Source of the DNA: Bacillus methanolicus PB1 | GTDB lineage: Bacteria > Bacillota > Bacilli > Bacillales > Cytobacillaceae | Direction of reading: 5' to 3' | Assembly: GCF_000262755.1 (NCBI RefSeq) | Contig: NZ_AFEU01000001.1 | Span: 62,001 to 126,000 of the forward strand | Length of the DNA stretch: 64,000 nt | Shown: piece after piece, positions 8,888 to 18,880 of the stretch | Layout of the letters: each line of letters starts with the position of its first letter | Position numbering within the stretch: position 1 is the stretch's first letter | Notes under the pieces: generated by a model | What the model was told of the DNA's origin: nothing | Databases searched by the model: none | Seen by the model: the letters and a program-made list of their open reading frames with translations, nothing else | Made by a program: the position numbers and the translations under genes

Positions 8888-9286
8888 TTAATCATTGCTT
8901 TCATTAGAGGAATCCTCACGGGACTCGTCACTGCTTGACTCGTTTTTAGATTCATCACCATGATGATCGTGATCATGTTTTTTCTTGCAATGATCTTTAT
9001 CGATCAGTTCCAAAACATTCTCCAATTTCGTTAGAAGCAGCCATTCCTTCATGACAATCTTATCAAGGAACCGATTAACTCCTTTATTAAATTTAATAAT
9101 GTCTTTATTTGATGGACGAGTTGGAAAGTCAAACTTTTTTCCGACAAAAGCCTGAACTTTTTCTGCCTCTGCCTTTAGTAAGTGGGAAAGAGCAATCTCC
9201 TCTAAAGCGATAGATTCTAATAAATCTATTATAACTTCCTTCTCATTCGGTCGATGCGGTTCCTCAGGAATTGTAGGCATACTCAT
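8888..9286 (-). CDS. SIALEE-domain protein with acidic, His-rich tail
   Basis: Residues about 20-95 share the helical domain of the proteins at 9540 and 13552: SIALEEIALSHLLKAEAEKVQ, then a KEWLLLTKLENVLELI block. After that comes a low-complexity tail with HDHDHHGDESK followed by Ser/Asp/Glu/Asn repeats to the end (132 residues). The His and acidic residues could bind metal. Small proteins of this type with an N-terminal PxIPxI-like start occur in Bacillus genomes near spore-surface genes; I know no established name. The ribosome site AAGGAGG precedes the ATG. Confidence 0.7.
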   Translation of the reverse strand: MSMPTIPEEPHRPNEKEVIIDLLESIALEEIALSHLLKAEAEKVQAFVGKKFDFPTRPSNKDIIKFNKGVNRFLDKIVMKEWLLLTKLENVLELIDKDHCKKKHDHDHHGDESKNESSSDESREDSSNESND

Positions 9287-9433
9287 ATTAACTTGATCCT
9301 CCTTATTTAAGACTTATCCATTTATACAATATAATTTATTTCTTGATCTCATTGTTTGTGACATTCAACCAAGCCTGTTATCAAATTGTGTCAGCCCATA
9401 TCGAGGTTGATTTTTTTGGGGATTATTAAAAAG

Positions 9434-9481
9434 AGAGGCTGTCTCATAAGGGTCTGACCCTTTGGCTTTGAGACAGCCTCT
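9434..9481. terminator. GGTCTGACC-core stem-loop (bidirectional terminator-like repeat)
   Basis: AGAGGCTGTCTCA (9434-9446) pairs perfectly with TGAGACAGCCTCT (9469-9481), and the loop holds AGGGTCTGACCCT. It lies just downstream of the gene ending at 9540 and is one of a family of similar elements in this window. Confidence 0.7.
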
Positions 9482-9539
9482 ATGCCAACTTTTTTCAGGC
9501 TTATTGACTTAATTTTTTGTAAAGAATCTTCCTAATGCT

Positions 9540-10406
9540 CTAAGGACAAGTTGTAGAAATCGTCAATGACCATCCACCATTGATTGCCATTCCATGTCCG
9601 CCAAATTGGTCAATGGCGTAAAGGCTCCATGTTCCATTCGGGTTTAGACCATTGAAATTGCTTAATGATGCAGGATATGGTGCCGGTCCTGGTGCAGGGG
9701 CAGGGAAAGTATTTGAGTTGTCTGTCACGGTCGGCAGGAATGTACCGTTTGGAATCGGTCCGTTTGAAGGAATTTGGGTTGCTGCATTGTCGGAAATCGT
9801 AAAGGTAACCGGAGTAGTAGCAGCAGCTCCATTTCCTGGATTTCCTACGATAAGAACACTTGTAACTCCATCCGGAGCGACAACTAAGAGATCAAGATGC
9901 CCTGGGCCTGGAGGACCTGAACCTGGGTCGACGAAGTTGTGAATTGTAACTGTCACATCAGTAATAGTACCTTGTAAACCTGAGACGACGATGTTGGATG
10001 GATATGGGTTGGTGCCAGGAACAAGATCGATATTTGTGATGGCTTGAGTATTGCTGAACGTAGCTCCCGTTGTCGGAGTACATGCTTCCGGTAATGTTCC
10101 GATTAAATCAAGAACATTTTCAAATTTGAACTCCAATAACATTTCCTTTTTGATGACGTCACGAAGGGTTCTTTGAACACTTGCGTCGAGAGTAAGAAGA
10201 TCGGATAACGAAACTTCTGCCGGAGTAAAGGTAATACCATTTGTCGGTAATGTACCTAAAACGAATTGCAGCTTCTCCGCTTCAGCATTGGTTATGTGAG
10301 CTAAAGATAATTCTTCAAGGGCGATGGAAGACAAAAGCAGCGGAATCGATTGTTCTGTAGTTACCGAAATGAGCGGTGTAATATTAGGAATATTCGGGAA
10401 AGACAA
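9540..10406 (-). CDS. SIALEE domain fused to a proprotein-convertase P-domain-like beta-sandwich
   Basis: This 288-residue protein has two parts. Residues 1-108 are nearly identical to the 13552 protein (NIPNITPLISVTTEQ, SIALEELSLAHI, LRDVIKKEMLLEFKFENVLDLI). Residues about 115-288 look like the P/Homo-B fold attached to many bacterial secreted proteins: DVTVTIHNFVDP, HLDLLVVAPDG, FNGLNPNGTWSLYAIDQFGG and a final GGWSLTIS. No signal peptide or protease domain is present. A TTG start at 10406 follows AAAGGAG with eight bases spacing. Expression in the mother cell is suggested by a SigK-like box upstream. A structural spore-surface protein is my inference. Confidence 0.75.
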   Translation of the reverse strand: MSFPNIPNITPLISVTTEQSIPLLLSSIALEELSLAHITNAEAEKLQFVLGTLPTNGITFTPAEVSLSDLLTLDASVQRTLRDVIKKEMLLEFKFENVLDLIGTLPEACTPTTGATFSNTQAITNIDLVPGTNPYPSNIVVSGLQGTITDVTVTIHNFVDPGSGPPGPGHLDLLVVAPDGVTSVLIVGNPGNGAAATTPVTFTISDNAATQIPSNGPIPNGTFLPTVTDNSNTFPAPAPGPAPYPASLSNFNGLNPNGTWSLYAIDQFGGHGMAINGGWSLTISTTCP

Positions 10407-10466
10407 AATGCATTCTCCTTTCTAGTTTTTTTTTTGAACAAAGGCCTTGCGACCGATTGTTCTCTA

Positions 10467-10493
10467 TATCTTATTCAACAACTTTTTCACAGT
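10467..10493 (-). promoter_or_regulatory. SigK-like promoter for the 9540 gene
   Basis: On the minus strand AC is followed after 16 bases by AATAAGATA, one mismatch from the SigK -10 consensus CATANNNTA. It lies 60 bp upstream of the TTG start. Such short matches also occur by chance in AT-rich DNA. Confidence 0.35.
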
Positions 10494-10605
10494 CTGTGTG
10501 CTTGTCCTAATAGAAACGTTGATTTTTTCTAAATGCTGATTTTAAGAAAATTTTTAACTGATATAAGCTGTCCATCTATCCTATAGTTCTACTAATTTCA
10601 AAGAA

Positions 10606-10646
10606 ATAGAAGGGGCTGGCTCAAAACCGGAGGGTCTGACCCCTCC
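10606..10646. repeat. partial GGTCTGACC-core repeat
   Basis: GGAGGGTCTGACCCCTCC (10629-10646) forms a tight hairpin and is preceded by AAGGGGCTGGCTCA, the left arm of the same repeat family. The right arm is missing. It lies downstream of the 10677 gene. Confidence 0.6.
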
Positions 10647-10676
10647 AAGACAACATATAGACCAATAAAAAAATCC

Positions 10677-12119
10677 TTATCTATTGTCATTGTCGGAAGG
10701 CGCCAGACCCTCTTTCGAATAACAAAATCTTAACAAATGCCAAATATTCTCTTGAAAGTCCTTGCTTTGTTCTCCCATATTATTAGCAATATAAGTGATA
10801 TGCTCAATCGCCTTGTGGTAGTTTTTTTTCATTATATAAACGATTGCTGTGTTATATCTTGCCATAAGCGATAAAGGATATATCGCCAAAATGTTCAAAT
10901 ATGTCTCTAACGCCTCTTCAATAAGATTGTTCTTATATAGTTCTTTCGCATGTTCCAGTTCTAATTCAATAATATCCTCATCGGCTAATTTCGGACTCGG
11001 TTCCTTTTGAACTAATTGGTTGATCCTGTCAAATACTTGCTGGGCGGATTTGTTCCAAGTAAGTGAGGATAAAATCTGCCGGCTCGCTTTCTGTCCTTTT
11101 TCCTTCACTAAAGTTTGATTCTCAAAGGCAAACCGCATGACCTTCTGCAAATCATTTGTATCAATCGACAGCCACCATGGATAATCGACCGTATCAAGAT
11201 TACCTACTTTTTTCTCTGATAAAGCCACTTCCTTTGATGGTACAAAGAACGCTGTTTCCTCGCTGCAAAAATCCCTGCAAGATCCTTTATCCGGCACAAT
11301 CACAGGAATTCCGCAGGCCATCGCCTCGGCAATAGGCAATCCGAATCCTTCTCCTCTGTACGGATGAACGAGGCAATCACACGCTTTATACAATCCCGCC
11401 AGCTCTGCCTCGGAAAATTGTTTATCCAAGTATACGATCCTTGGATTTTTTGGATTTGACATTGCTTCAAGAATCATCTTCTCCAACGTTATTCCTTTAT
11501 AAAAAGATTGAGTTCCCGTGTCTTTTATGAATAAACATACATCATCATCCGCTGTAAACTCATTCAGATAGGCCTGAAGCAGGACATCGATTCCTTTTCG
11601 TCCAATGGTTCCCCCGACGAATAAGAAACGAAAAGCGGAAGGTTCCAAATCCATAGCATCAACGTTGGGGTTGAATACGTTTTCACTGACACCGAGCGGG
11701 AAAACATAAATTTTGTTTTCCGGAATTCCGGAGCGGACGTAGCATTCTTTCGTGTATGAACTGTTAACCCAGATTTCATCCACCCAATATTTCATAGGGA
11801 TATACCATTTTCTTGGAATCGCGCCATATTCCCACGGCTGCATACAGACCCATCGGCCCTCTTTTCGGATTGACCAATCGGGCGGCCACTGATGATCAAC
11901 TGTCAAATCCGGTTTGGTAAAAAGTGAAAATTCGTCTTTATTCCTCTCCGCTTCTGTTGAAAGGCGGGATAATATTTTTTCTGACTCAGGTATCCCTTTT
12001 CTAAGATCAATCTGATGATCCTGTTGAAGAATGTTGCAAATATTTCGATTGACGATCGCAAAGCTATGGCCGGCAAACTGAGAACCAATCCAGTTAATTT
12101 TTATTGTATCTATATTCAA
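10677..12119 (-). CDS. GT4-type glycosyltransferase with C-terminal TPR module
   Basis: The 480-residue protein has a GT-B fold transferase domain (about 1-370) with FLFVGGTIGRKGIDVLL and the EX7E-like donor motif RGEGFGLPIAEAMACG. A TPR-type module follows at about 380-470 (EEALETYLNILAIYPLSL, ARYNTAIVYIMKKNY). That module is clearly related to the N-terminal module of the 13986 protein. The start is the TTG at 12119, six bases after AGGAGG; the longer GTG frame at 12164 lacks a ribosome site. It is divergent from the 12271 gene. It probably glycosylates a spore-surface protein or glycan. Donor and acceptor are not known. Confidence 0.85.
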   Translation of the reverse strand: MNIDTIKINWIGSQFAGHSFAIVNRNICNILQQDHQIDLRKGIPESEKILSRLSTEAERNKDEFSLFTKPDLTVDHQWPPDWSIRKEGRWVCMQPWEYGAIPRKWYIPMKYWVDEIWVNSSYTKECYVRSGIPENKIYVFPLGVSENVFNPNVDAMDLEPSAFRFLFVGGTIGRKGIDVLLQAYLNEFTADDDVCLFIKDTGTQSFYKGITLEKMILEAMSNPKNPRIVYLDKQFSEAELAGLYKACDCLVHPYRGEGFGLPIAEAMACGIPVIVPDKGSCRDFCSEETAFFVPSKEVALSEKKVGNLDTVDYPWWLSIDTNDLQKVMRFAFENQTLVKEKGQKASRQILSSLTWNKSAQQVFDRINQLVQKEPSPKLADEDIIELELEHAKELYKNNLIEEALETYLNILAIYPLSLMARYNTAIVYIMKKNYHKAIEHITYIANNMGEQSKDFQENIWHLLRFCYSKEGLAPSDNDNR

Positions 12120-12165
12120 CAGTATCCTCCTAGGGCTTAATTGTAGAGTTTGTTTTTTCCTCACA

Positions 12166-12193
12166 TATTATATTGATGGCTGCGAAATAAGGT
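12166..12193 (-). promoter_or_regulatory. SigK-like promoter for the 10677 glycosyltransferase
   Basis: Minus strand AC, 17 bases, AATATAATA (consensus AC-N16/17-CATANNNTA), about 47 bp upstream of the TTG start. The match is weak on its own but parallels those at 10467, 12205 and 13496. Confidence 0.3.
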
Positions 12194-12204
12194 TACAAAA
12201 AATC

Positions 12205-12231
12205 ACTTTTACCATGTGGAAAAATATATTA
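12205..12231 (+). promoter_or_regulatory. SigK-like promoter for the 12271 glycosyltransferase
   Basis: AC at 12205, 16 bases, then AATATATTA at 12223-12231, 40 bp before the ATG. One mismatch from the SigK -10 consensus. Confidence 0.35.
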
Positions 12232-12270
12232 AATAAAGACCAATTACGATAAGAAGGAGGAAAAGAAGTT

Positions 12271-13464
12271 ATGAATTTTCGCCGATTGTCGCTTTGTATG
12301 ATTGTTAAAGATGAAGAGGACTGCATTAACCGCTGCTTGAGCAGTGTAAAGAGTGTTGTAGATGAAATGATTATTGTAGATACGGGATCTTCAGACCGCA
12401 CCGTTGAAATTTGTGAATCATTCGGCGCTAAAGTGTTCAACTTTCCTTGGAACGAGAGTTTTTCAGACGCCCGTAACTATGGGTTGGAGCGTGCAACCGG
12501 GGACTGGATTTTATGGCTAGATGCGGATGAAGAGGTAGACGCTTCTGATGTGTACAGACTGAGAGATATCCTCTATTCTGATGATGATCTTCTGAATGTT
12601 CATTTAATTAATTATTATGGTGACCGTCCGGACCCAAACAAAACGTTCGACATTGCCCACACCCGCCTTTTCCAAAATCATAAAGGATTTAAATTCAAGA
12701 ATAAGATCCATGAAACGCTTAATGTAAATGAAGTTTTTGCTGCATCGGATAAGAGCCCGGAAATCAAGACTGTTCCTATTAAAATCTATCATTATGGGTA
12801 TTTAGATCCTGTGAATGAAACAAAAAAGAAGTTTGAACGGAATCTCAGCATGCTCGAAAAGGAGCTTGAACAAAAAGATTACAGTCCATGGATCGAATAC
12901 CATATTGCAAGTGAATATTACCGTGCAAAACAATACACCAAGGCCTTCGATTATGTCAATCGTGCCATAATGGGTTTTTTGAAGCAGCTAAAAACGCCGC
13001 CTTCCCTGCTATATCGATTAAAGTATTCAATATTAATCAGCTCAGGCAGCATTGACGGAGCATGGCCCGGTATCGACAGAGCGGTTTCCCTCTATCCGGA
13101 TTATGTAGATTTACATTTTTACAAAGGTATAATCTTATATGCCAAAGATTCGTTCAAAGAAGCTTTGGAGGTGTTTGAACACTGCCTTGAATTGGGAGAA
13201 GAAAATTTACAGCATCTAACCTTAAAAGGAGTTGGCAGCTTTCAAGCATTGTACTATAAAGGGTGCTGCAACGAAAAGCTTGGGCAAATAGAGGAAGCTG
13301 CGAAAGCCTATGCACAAGCTGCAAGCCTTTCACAAACATTCGTTTCCCCTGTAGATGCTCTCCGTAAGTTGACGGCAGAACATCCAGACATATTTGGAGA
13401 CTTGCCGGAAGACTGTGATAATGAAGCATTAATTACCAGGGTATTGTCTAAAGAAATAGTATAA
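12271..13464 (+). CDS. GT2 glycosyltransferase with TPR repeats
   Basis: The 397-residue protein starts with a GT-A domain: LSLCMIVKDEEDCINRCL, EMIIVDTGSSDRT, and the metal-binding DADEEVD (residues about 89-95). TPR-like helices fill about residues 200-370 (YRAKQYTKAFDYVNRAI, YPDYVDLHFYKGIILYAKD, EKLGQIEEAAKAYAQA). This GT2-TPR design is common in Bacillus protein glycosyltransferases such as SunS relatives, where TPRs can bind the protein acceptor. AAGGAGG lies upstream of the ATG. The neighbouring SIALEE proteins are candidate acceptors, by inference only. Confidence 0.85.
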   Translation: MNFRRLSLCMIVKDEEDCINRCLSSVKSVVDEMIIVDTGSSDRTVEICESFGAKVFNFPWNESFSDARNYGLERATGDWILWLDADEEVDASDVYRLRDILYSDDDLLNVHLINYYGDRPDPNKTFDIAHTRLFQNHKGFKFKNKIHETLNVNEVFAASDKSPEIKTVPIKIYHYGYLDPVNETKKKFERNLSMLEKELEQKDYSPWIEYHIASEYYRAKQYTKAFDYVNRAIMGFLKQLKTPPSLLYRLKYSILISSGSIDGAWPGIDRAVSLYPDYVDLHFYKGIILYAKDSFKEALEVFEHCLELGEENLQHLTLKGVGSFQALYYKGCCNEKLGQIEEAAKAYAQAASLSQTFVSPVDALRKLTAEHPDIFGDLPEDCDNEALITRVLSKEIV

Positions 13465-13495
13465 CAGGCGCGTCAGCTTGAAAAATAGGAAAGTC

Positions 13496-13521
13496 ACTTG
13501 CAAGCCCGGCAAAATATACTA
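13496..13521 (+). promoter_or_regulatory. SigK-like promoter for the 13552 gene
   Basis: AC at 13496-13497, 15 bases, then AATATACTA at 13513-13521, 30 bp before the ATG at 13552. Close to the SigK consensus with slightly short spacing. Confidence 0.35.
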
Positions 13522-13551
13522 GAAATAAGTCAAAAGAAAGAGGTGAAATTG

Positions 13552-13875
13552 ATGTCTCAAGCGAATATACCTAATATTACCCCGCTTATTTCGGTTACTA
13601 CTGAGCAGACGATTCCGCTGCTCTTGGCTTCTATTGCCCTTGAGGAACTGGCTTTAGCACATATCATCAATGCTGAAGCAGAAAAGCTTCAATTTGTTCT
13701 AGGTTCATTACCAACTTCAACAACATTTACTCCAGCAGATGTTTCTTTATCCGATCTTATTGCTCTTGATGCGAATGTCCAAAGAACTCTTCGTGACGTT
13801 ATCAAAAAAGAAATGCTGCTTCAATTCAAATTTGAAAACATCCTTGATTTGATCGCGATCACTCCGCTGCCTTAG
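13552..13875 (+). CDS. SIALEE-domain small protein (stand-alone)
   Basis: The 107-residue protein consists only of the helical domain that also begins the 9540 protein: NIPNITPLISVTTEQTIPLL, SIALEELALAHIINAEAEK, LDANVQRTLRDVIKKEMLL. It has no signal peptide or cysteines. I chose the ATG at 13552, after AAAGAGGTGA, over an upstream TTG in the same frame at 13498. Proteins like this are frequent in Bacillus spore-surface gene neighbourhoods, but I know no proven function. A G/C-rich hairpin (13908-13928) follows, then a TPR glycosyltransferase. Confidence 0.75.
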   Translation: MSQANIPNITPLISVTTEQTIPLLLASIALEELALAHIINAEAEKLQFVLGSLPTSTTFTPADVSLSDLIALDANVQRTLRDVIKKEMLLQFKFENILDLIAITPLP

Positions 13876-13907
13876 AAAATCTTATTATTCTAGTATTTCT
13901 CTTATGA

Positions 13908-13928
13908 GGGGGGACTTTTTGTCCCCCC
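13908..13928. terminator. GC-rich hairpin after the 13552 gene
   Basis: GGGGGGAC and GTCCCCCC are separated by five T. The right arm is not followed by a T-run, so it may be a partial terminator or an mRNA 3'-end protector between the gene and the 13986 glycosyltransferase. Confidence 0.45.
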
Positions 13929-13985
13929 TACTACTGTCCTTCTTTTACTAAGAAAAAGTAAATCTCATCCAGGAGGTGAGAGTGG

Positions 13986-15677
13986 TTGAATCATAAAGGA
14001 GATTTATATCTTCGATTACTTTTCGGTAAGCAGCTTTATCATGCAAATCGATGCGAAGATGCAATCAAACTCTTTCTTACCATTCTTTCAGATTATCCGG
14101 ATTCTTTGGAAACCCACTATAATACAGCACTTGTTTATATGAAAATGAACGATTATTTAAACGCCATCAAACATCTTCTTTTTATTACGAATATCATGGA
14201 CGCTGAGTCTGAAAGTTTTCAAGCGGATGTTTGGAGTCTTCTCGGAATTTGTTATTCTCAAAATCAAGATTTTCAAGCGGGCTTAGATGCATTTAAAAAA
14301 GCAGCAGCAATCAATCCTTCATTTCGATCTCGAGAAATATTCTATCTTAAGAAGTGTATACAAGGATCAACAATATTATTGCCGGAATTATATCATGAAA
14401 TAGGGGACTGTTATTTGGAAATGGGCAATGATTTCCAGGCTGAAAAAGCGTATCGAAAAGCCCTTGAATTCGGAAGTGATCAAACGGCTGCAGCAGAAGC
14501 CCTCGAACTGGTAAATGAACGCATCAATCGTACAAAGAAACGTATTGAAAGTACGAATTACGAGATTTTGTGGCAAAGTCCGTTATTTGATTCATCAGGG
14601 TATGCCGAAGAACAAAAACATTTCTTAGACGGAATCCGGCCATTCCCTTTAAAGGTAAAAATTCACCCCATGGATCGTATGCCGTCACTTGATTTATATC
14701 CTTCTGACATGAAAACATATTTGTTAACATTGCAGAAACAACAAATCCAATCACCTTTGATTCATTATCAAGCGGCACCGGCGAGTTTCTTTTCGTTTCC
14801 AAATGCACCAATTTCGATCGGGAGAACGATGTTTGAAACAGATTCTTTGCCTGCAACATGGGTAGACATATTGAATGAAATGACTGAGGTTTGGGTTCCA
14901 TCTGAATTTAATCGAGAAACGTTTGCTTCGGCGGGTGTCAAGCTTGAACGAATGAAAATCATACCTTCACCATTAGATGAGAACAAATATGACCCGCACA
15001 AAGTGCTTCCTTACCCGTTAAAAGAAACTGCCTCTTTTAAATTTTTGTCCGTATTTGATTGGAGTATTCGCAAAGGATGGGAAATCCTGCTTCGGGCATA
15101 TTTTGAGGAATTTAAAGAAGATGAAGATGTTTCCCTCATATTGAAGGTGTCAAAAATTAACGAACCGAATTCAAATCCATATATGAAAATAAAAGAGTTA
15201 ACAAAAAAGCTAGGTTTAACAAAATTACCGCGAGTTCATATCATTCAAGAAACTTTGTCCCAGGAAGATATGACTCGATTATATGCAGCGGTTGATTGCT
15301 TTGTATTGCCTTCCCGGGGTGAAGGGTGGGGACGCCCATATATGGAGGCTATGGCCATGGAACTGCCGACAATCGGTACAAAATGGAGCGGCCAACAAGC
15401 ATTTATGAACGAAGACAACAGCTATCTAATTAATATTGAGGGGTTGATTCCCGTTGATGCAAACAATATGCCGGCGCATTTTCACGGCCATCAATGGGCT
15501 GAACCAAGTGTGGATCATCTCAAAAGCCTGATGAGGCATGTCTACAATCATCCTGAAAAAGCAAAGCAAAAAGGAATAAAAGCAAGGAAAGATTTATTTC
15601 CCAGATTTTCCAATATGACGATCGGACAACAAATTTATCAGAGGATGGATGAATTAGTAAAGTATTATTATAAATAA
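13986..15677 (+). CDS. TPR-GT4 fusion glycosyltransferase
   Basis: This 563-residue protein reverses the order of the 10677 protein. TPR repeats come first (about 5-180: CEDAIKLFLTILSDYPDSLE, HYNTALVYMKMNDY, NDFQAEKAYRKALEFG). A GT-B transferase follows (about 190-563) with TMFETDSLPATW, EVWVPSEFNRETF, FLSVFDWSIRKGWEIL and the donor motif SRGEGWGRPYMEAMAM. The transferase half resembles the 17702 protein. The TTG start follows AGGAGGTGAGAG. It belongs to the spore-surface glycan island by position. Acceptor recognition by the TPR part is inference. Confidence 0.85.
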   Translation: MNHKGDLYLRLLFGKQLYHANRCEDAIKLFLTILSDYPDSLETHYNTALVYMKMNDYLNAIKHLLFITNIMDAESESFQADVWSLLGICYSQNQDFQAGLDAFKKAAAINPSFRSREIFYLKKCIQGSTILLPELYHEIGDCYLEMGNDFQAEKAYRKALEFGSDQTAAAEALELVNERINRTKKRIESTNYEILWQSPLFDSSGYAEEQKHFLDGIRPFPLKVKIHPMDRMPSLDLYPSDMKTYLLTLQKQQIQSPLIHYQAAPASFFSFPNAPISIGRTMFETDSLPATWVDILNEMTEVWVPSEFNRETFASAGVKLERMKIIPSPLDENKYDPHKVLPYPLKETASFKFLSVFDWSIRKGWEILLRAYFEEFKEDEDVSLILKVSKINEPNSNPYMKIKELTKKLGLTKLPRVHIIQETLSQEDMTRLYAAVDCFVLPSRGEGWGRPYMEAMAMELPTIGTKWSGQQAFMNEDNSYLINIEGLIPVDANNMPAHFHGHQWAEPSVDHLKSLMRHVYNHPEKAKQKGIKARKDLFPRFSNMTIGQQIYQRMDELVKYYYK

Positions 15678-15691
15678 TGGAATATTTTGCA

Positions 15692-15731
15692 AAACAAGAG
15701 TGGAGAAATGCATCTCCACTCTTGTTTTTTA
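15692..15731. terminator. bidirectional intrinsic terminator
   Basis: ACAAGAGTGGAG (15694-15705) pairs perfectly with CTCCACTCTTGT (15714-15725), then TTTTTT on the plus strand and, in the other direction, TTTTGC. It separates the convergent 13986 gene and the rmd-gmd operon. Confidence 0.85.
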
Positions 15732-15755
15732 ACTAAGTTTGAAAACTCCTTCTTT

Positions 15756-17698
<1,943 letters not shown>

Positions 17699-17701
17699 CT
17701 A

Positions 17702-18829
17702 TTAAACAAATAATCTTGCCTTTATTTGTTCTGCAATCATTTGTGTAGAGAATTTATTTGCTATATCCAGTTTTGCCTGTAAAGCAATTTCCTCTCTTTT
17801 TTTATGGTTTTCAAACGCTTCCCGCATGGTTTTCATAACATTTTGTTTCGATACTTTTGCCCATTTATGCCTAAAATAGTGAACCGGCCTCGCCCGCTGC
17901 AACTCGGAGTTCACCCATTCCAATTCCGGTTCTGGTTCGATCAGAAAAGCGTTTTTGTCATTCATAAATTCAGTGCCCCCTCCCCAATTAACGGATATGA
18001 CCGGTTTTCCCATCGCCATCATCTCGATCTGCGGCATTCCCCATCCGCAGGCCCTTTCAGTAGAAACATAACAGCTGCTGCTTGAATATAAAGACAAAAG
18101 ATCTTTTCGTGGCGTTTTTTCAAGGATGAAATGGATATGGGGATTATTTTCTTTGTCCGGTATATAAGAAGATACCAATTCAGAAACACTTTCTTGACTA
18201 ATCCCGCCCGGAACGTAAATTTTTACAATGAGGCTGACATCTTCGGCATTTGAAAATTCTTCACAATAGCTTGGAATAAGCAAATCGAGTCCCTTGCGGA
18301 AATCAAACGCTAAAGTGTACAAAAACTTAAAGGATTTCACTTCTGAAGGAAATGGATAAGGATCAAATGGCTGAACGTATTGTCCAACATCAATTGGATA
18401 ATGAATGACATGTACTTTTGAAGGATCGACACCGGATTCCGTAAACGTCCGATAATTAAATTGAGAGGGCACCCAAACCTCGTCCATATCATTGCACATA
18501 CTTGCCCAATGCAAAGGAATCCGGTCAGTTTCAAATACAGTAATTCCGATTTTTTTTATAAAACCGTCTTTTTTTATACCGACAAAGGTCTCAGGTGTGC
18601 TATGAATGATAAGAACAGGGTGATCACCCAGATCCCTTCTTGACAACATAATATTAAGCAGCAAATCGATATCTTCTTCCCCAATTTCTGCATCGATTTG
18701 TCCAATATTCAACACGTATAAGGGAAGTTCAATATGCTGCAAAGCTCTTAAAAGGTTCCTAGAAGCATTGCCATATCCCCCAATATCACCAACGGGCCCT
18801 ACCCACAAAATGCCTGAAGGCTGAACCAT
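17702..18829 (-). CDS. GT4-type glycosyltransferase
   Basis: The 375-residue GT-B protein has a glycine-rich N-terminal acceptor-side motif (DIGGYGNASRNLLRAL), VFETDRIPLHWASM, DEVWVPSQFNYRTF and the C-terminal donor motif ACGWGMPQIEMMAMGKPVI. The middle block is shared with the 13986 protein, so they are one subfamily. It has no TPR. It lies between gmd and the 18881 gene on the same strand with about 50-60 bp gaps, so it probably uses a GDP-linked sugar from this branch. That donor is inferred from position only. Confidence 0.82.
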   Translation of the reverse strand: MVQPSGILWVGPVGDIGGYGNASRNLLRALQHIELPLYVLNIGQIDAEIGEEDIDLLLNIMLSRRDLGDHPVLIIHSTPETFVGIKKDGFIKKIGITVFETDRIPLHWASMCNDMDEVWVPSQFNYRTFTESGVDPSKVHVIHYPIDVGQYVQPFDPYPFPSEVKSFKFLYTLAFDFRKGLDLLIPSYCEEFSNAEDVSLIVKIYVPGGISQESVSELVSSYIPDKENNPHIHFILEKTPRKDLLSLYSSSSCYVSTERACGWGMPQIEMMAMGKPVISVNWGGGTEFMNDKNAFLIEPEPELEWVNSELQRARPVHYFRHKWAKVSKQNVMKTMREAFENHKKREEIALQAKLDIANKFSTQMIAEQIKARLFV

Positions 18830-18880
18830 ATTATCATTCTCCTTTTTAAGATAATCGAAAGTTCCTAGAATGATATTTAT

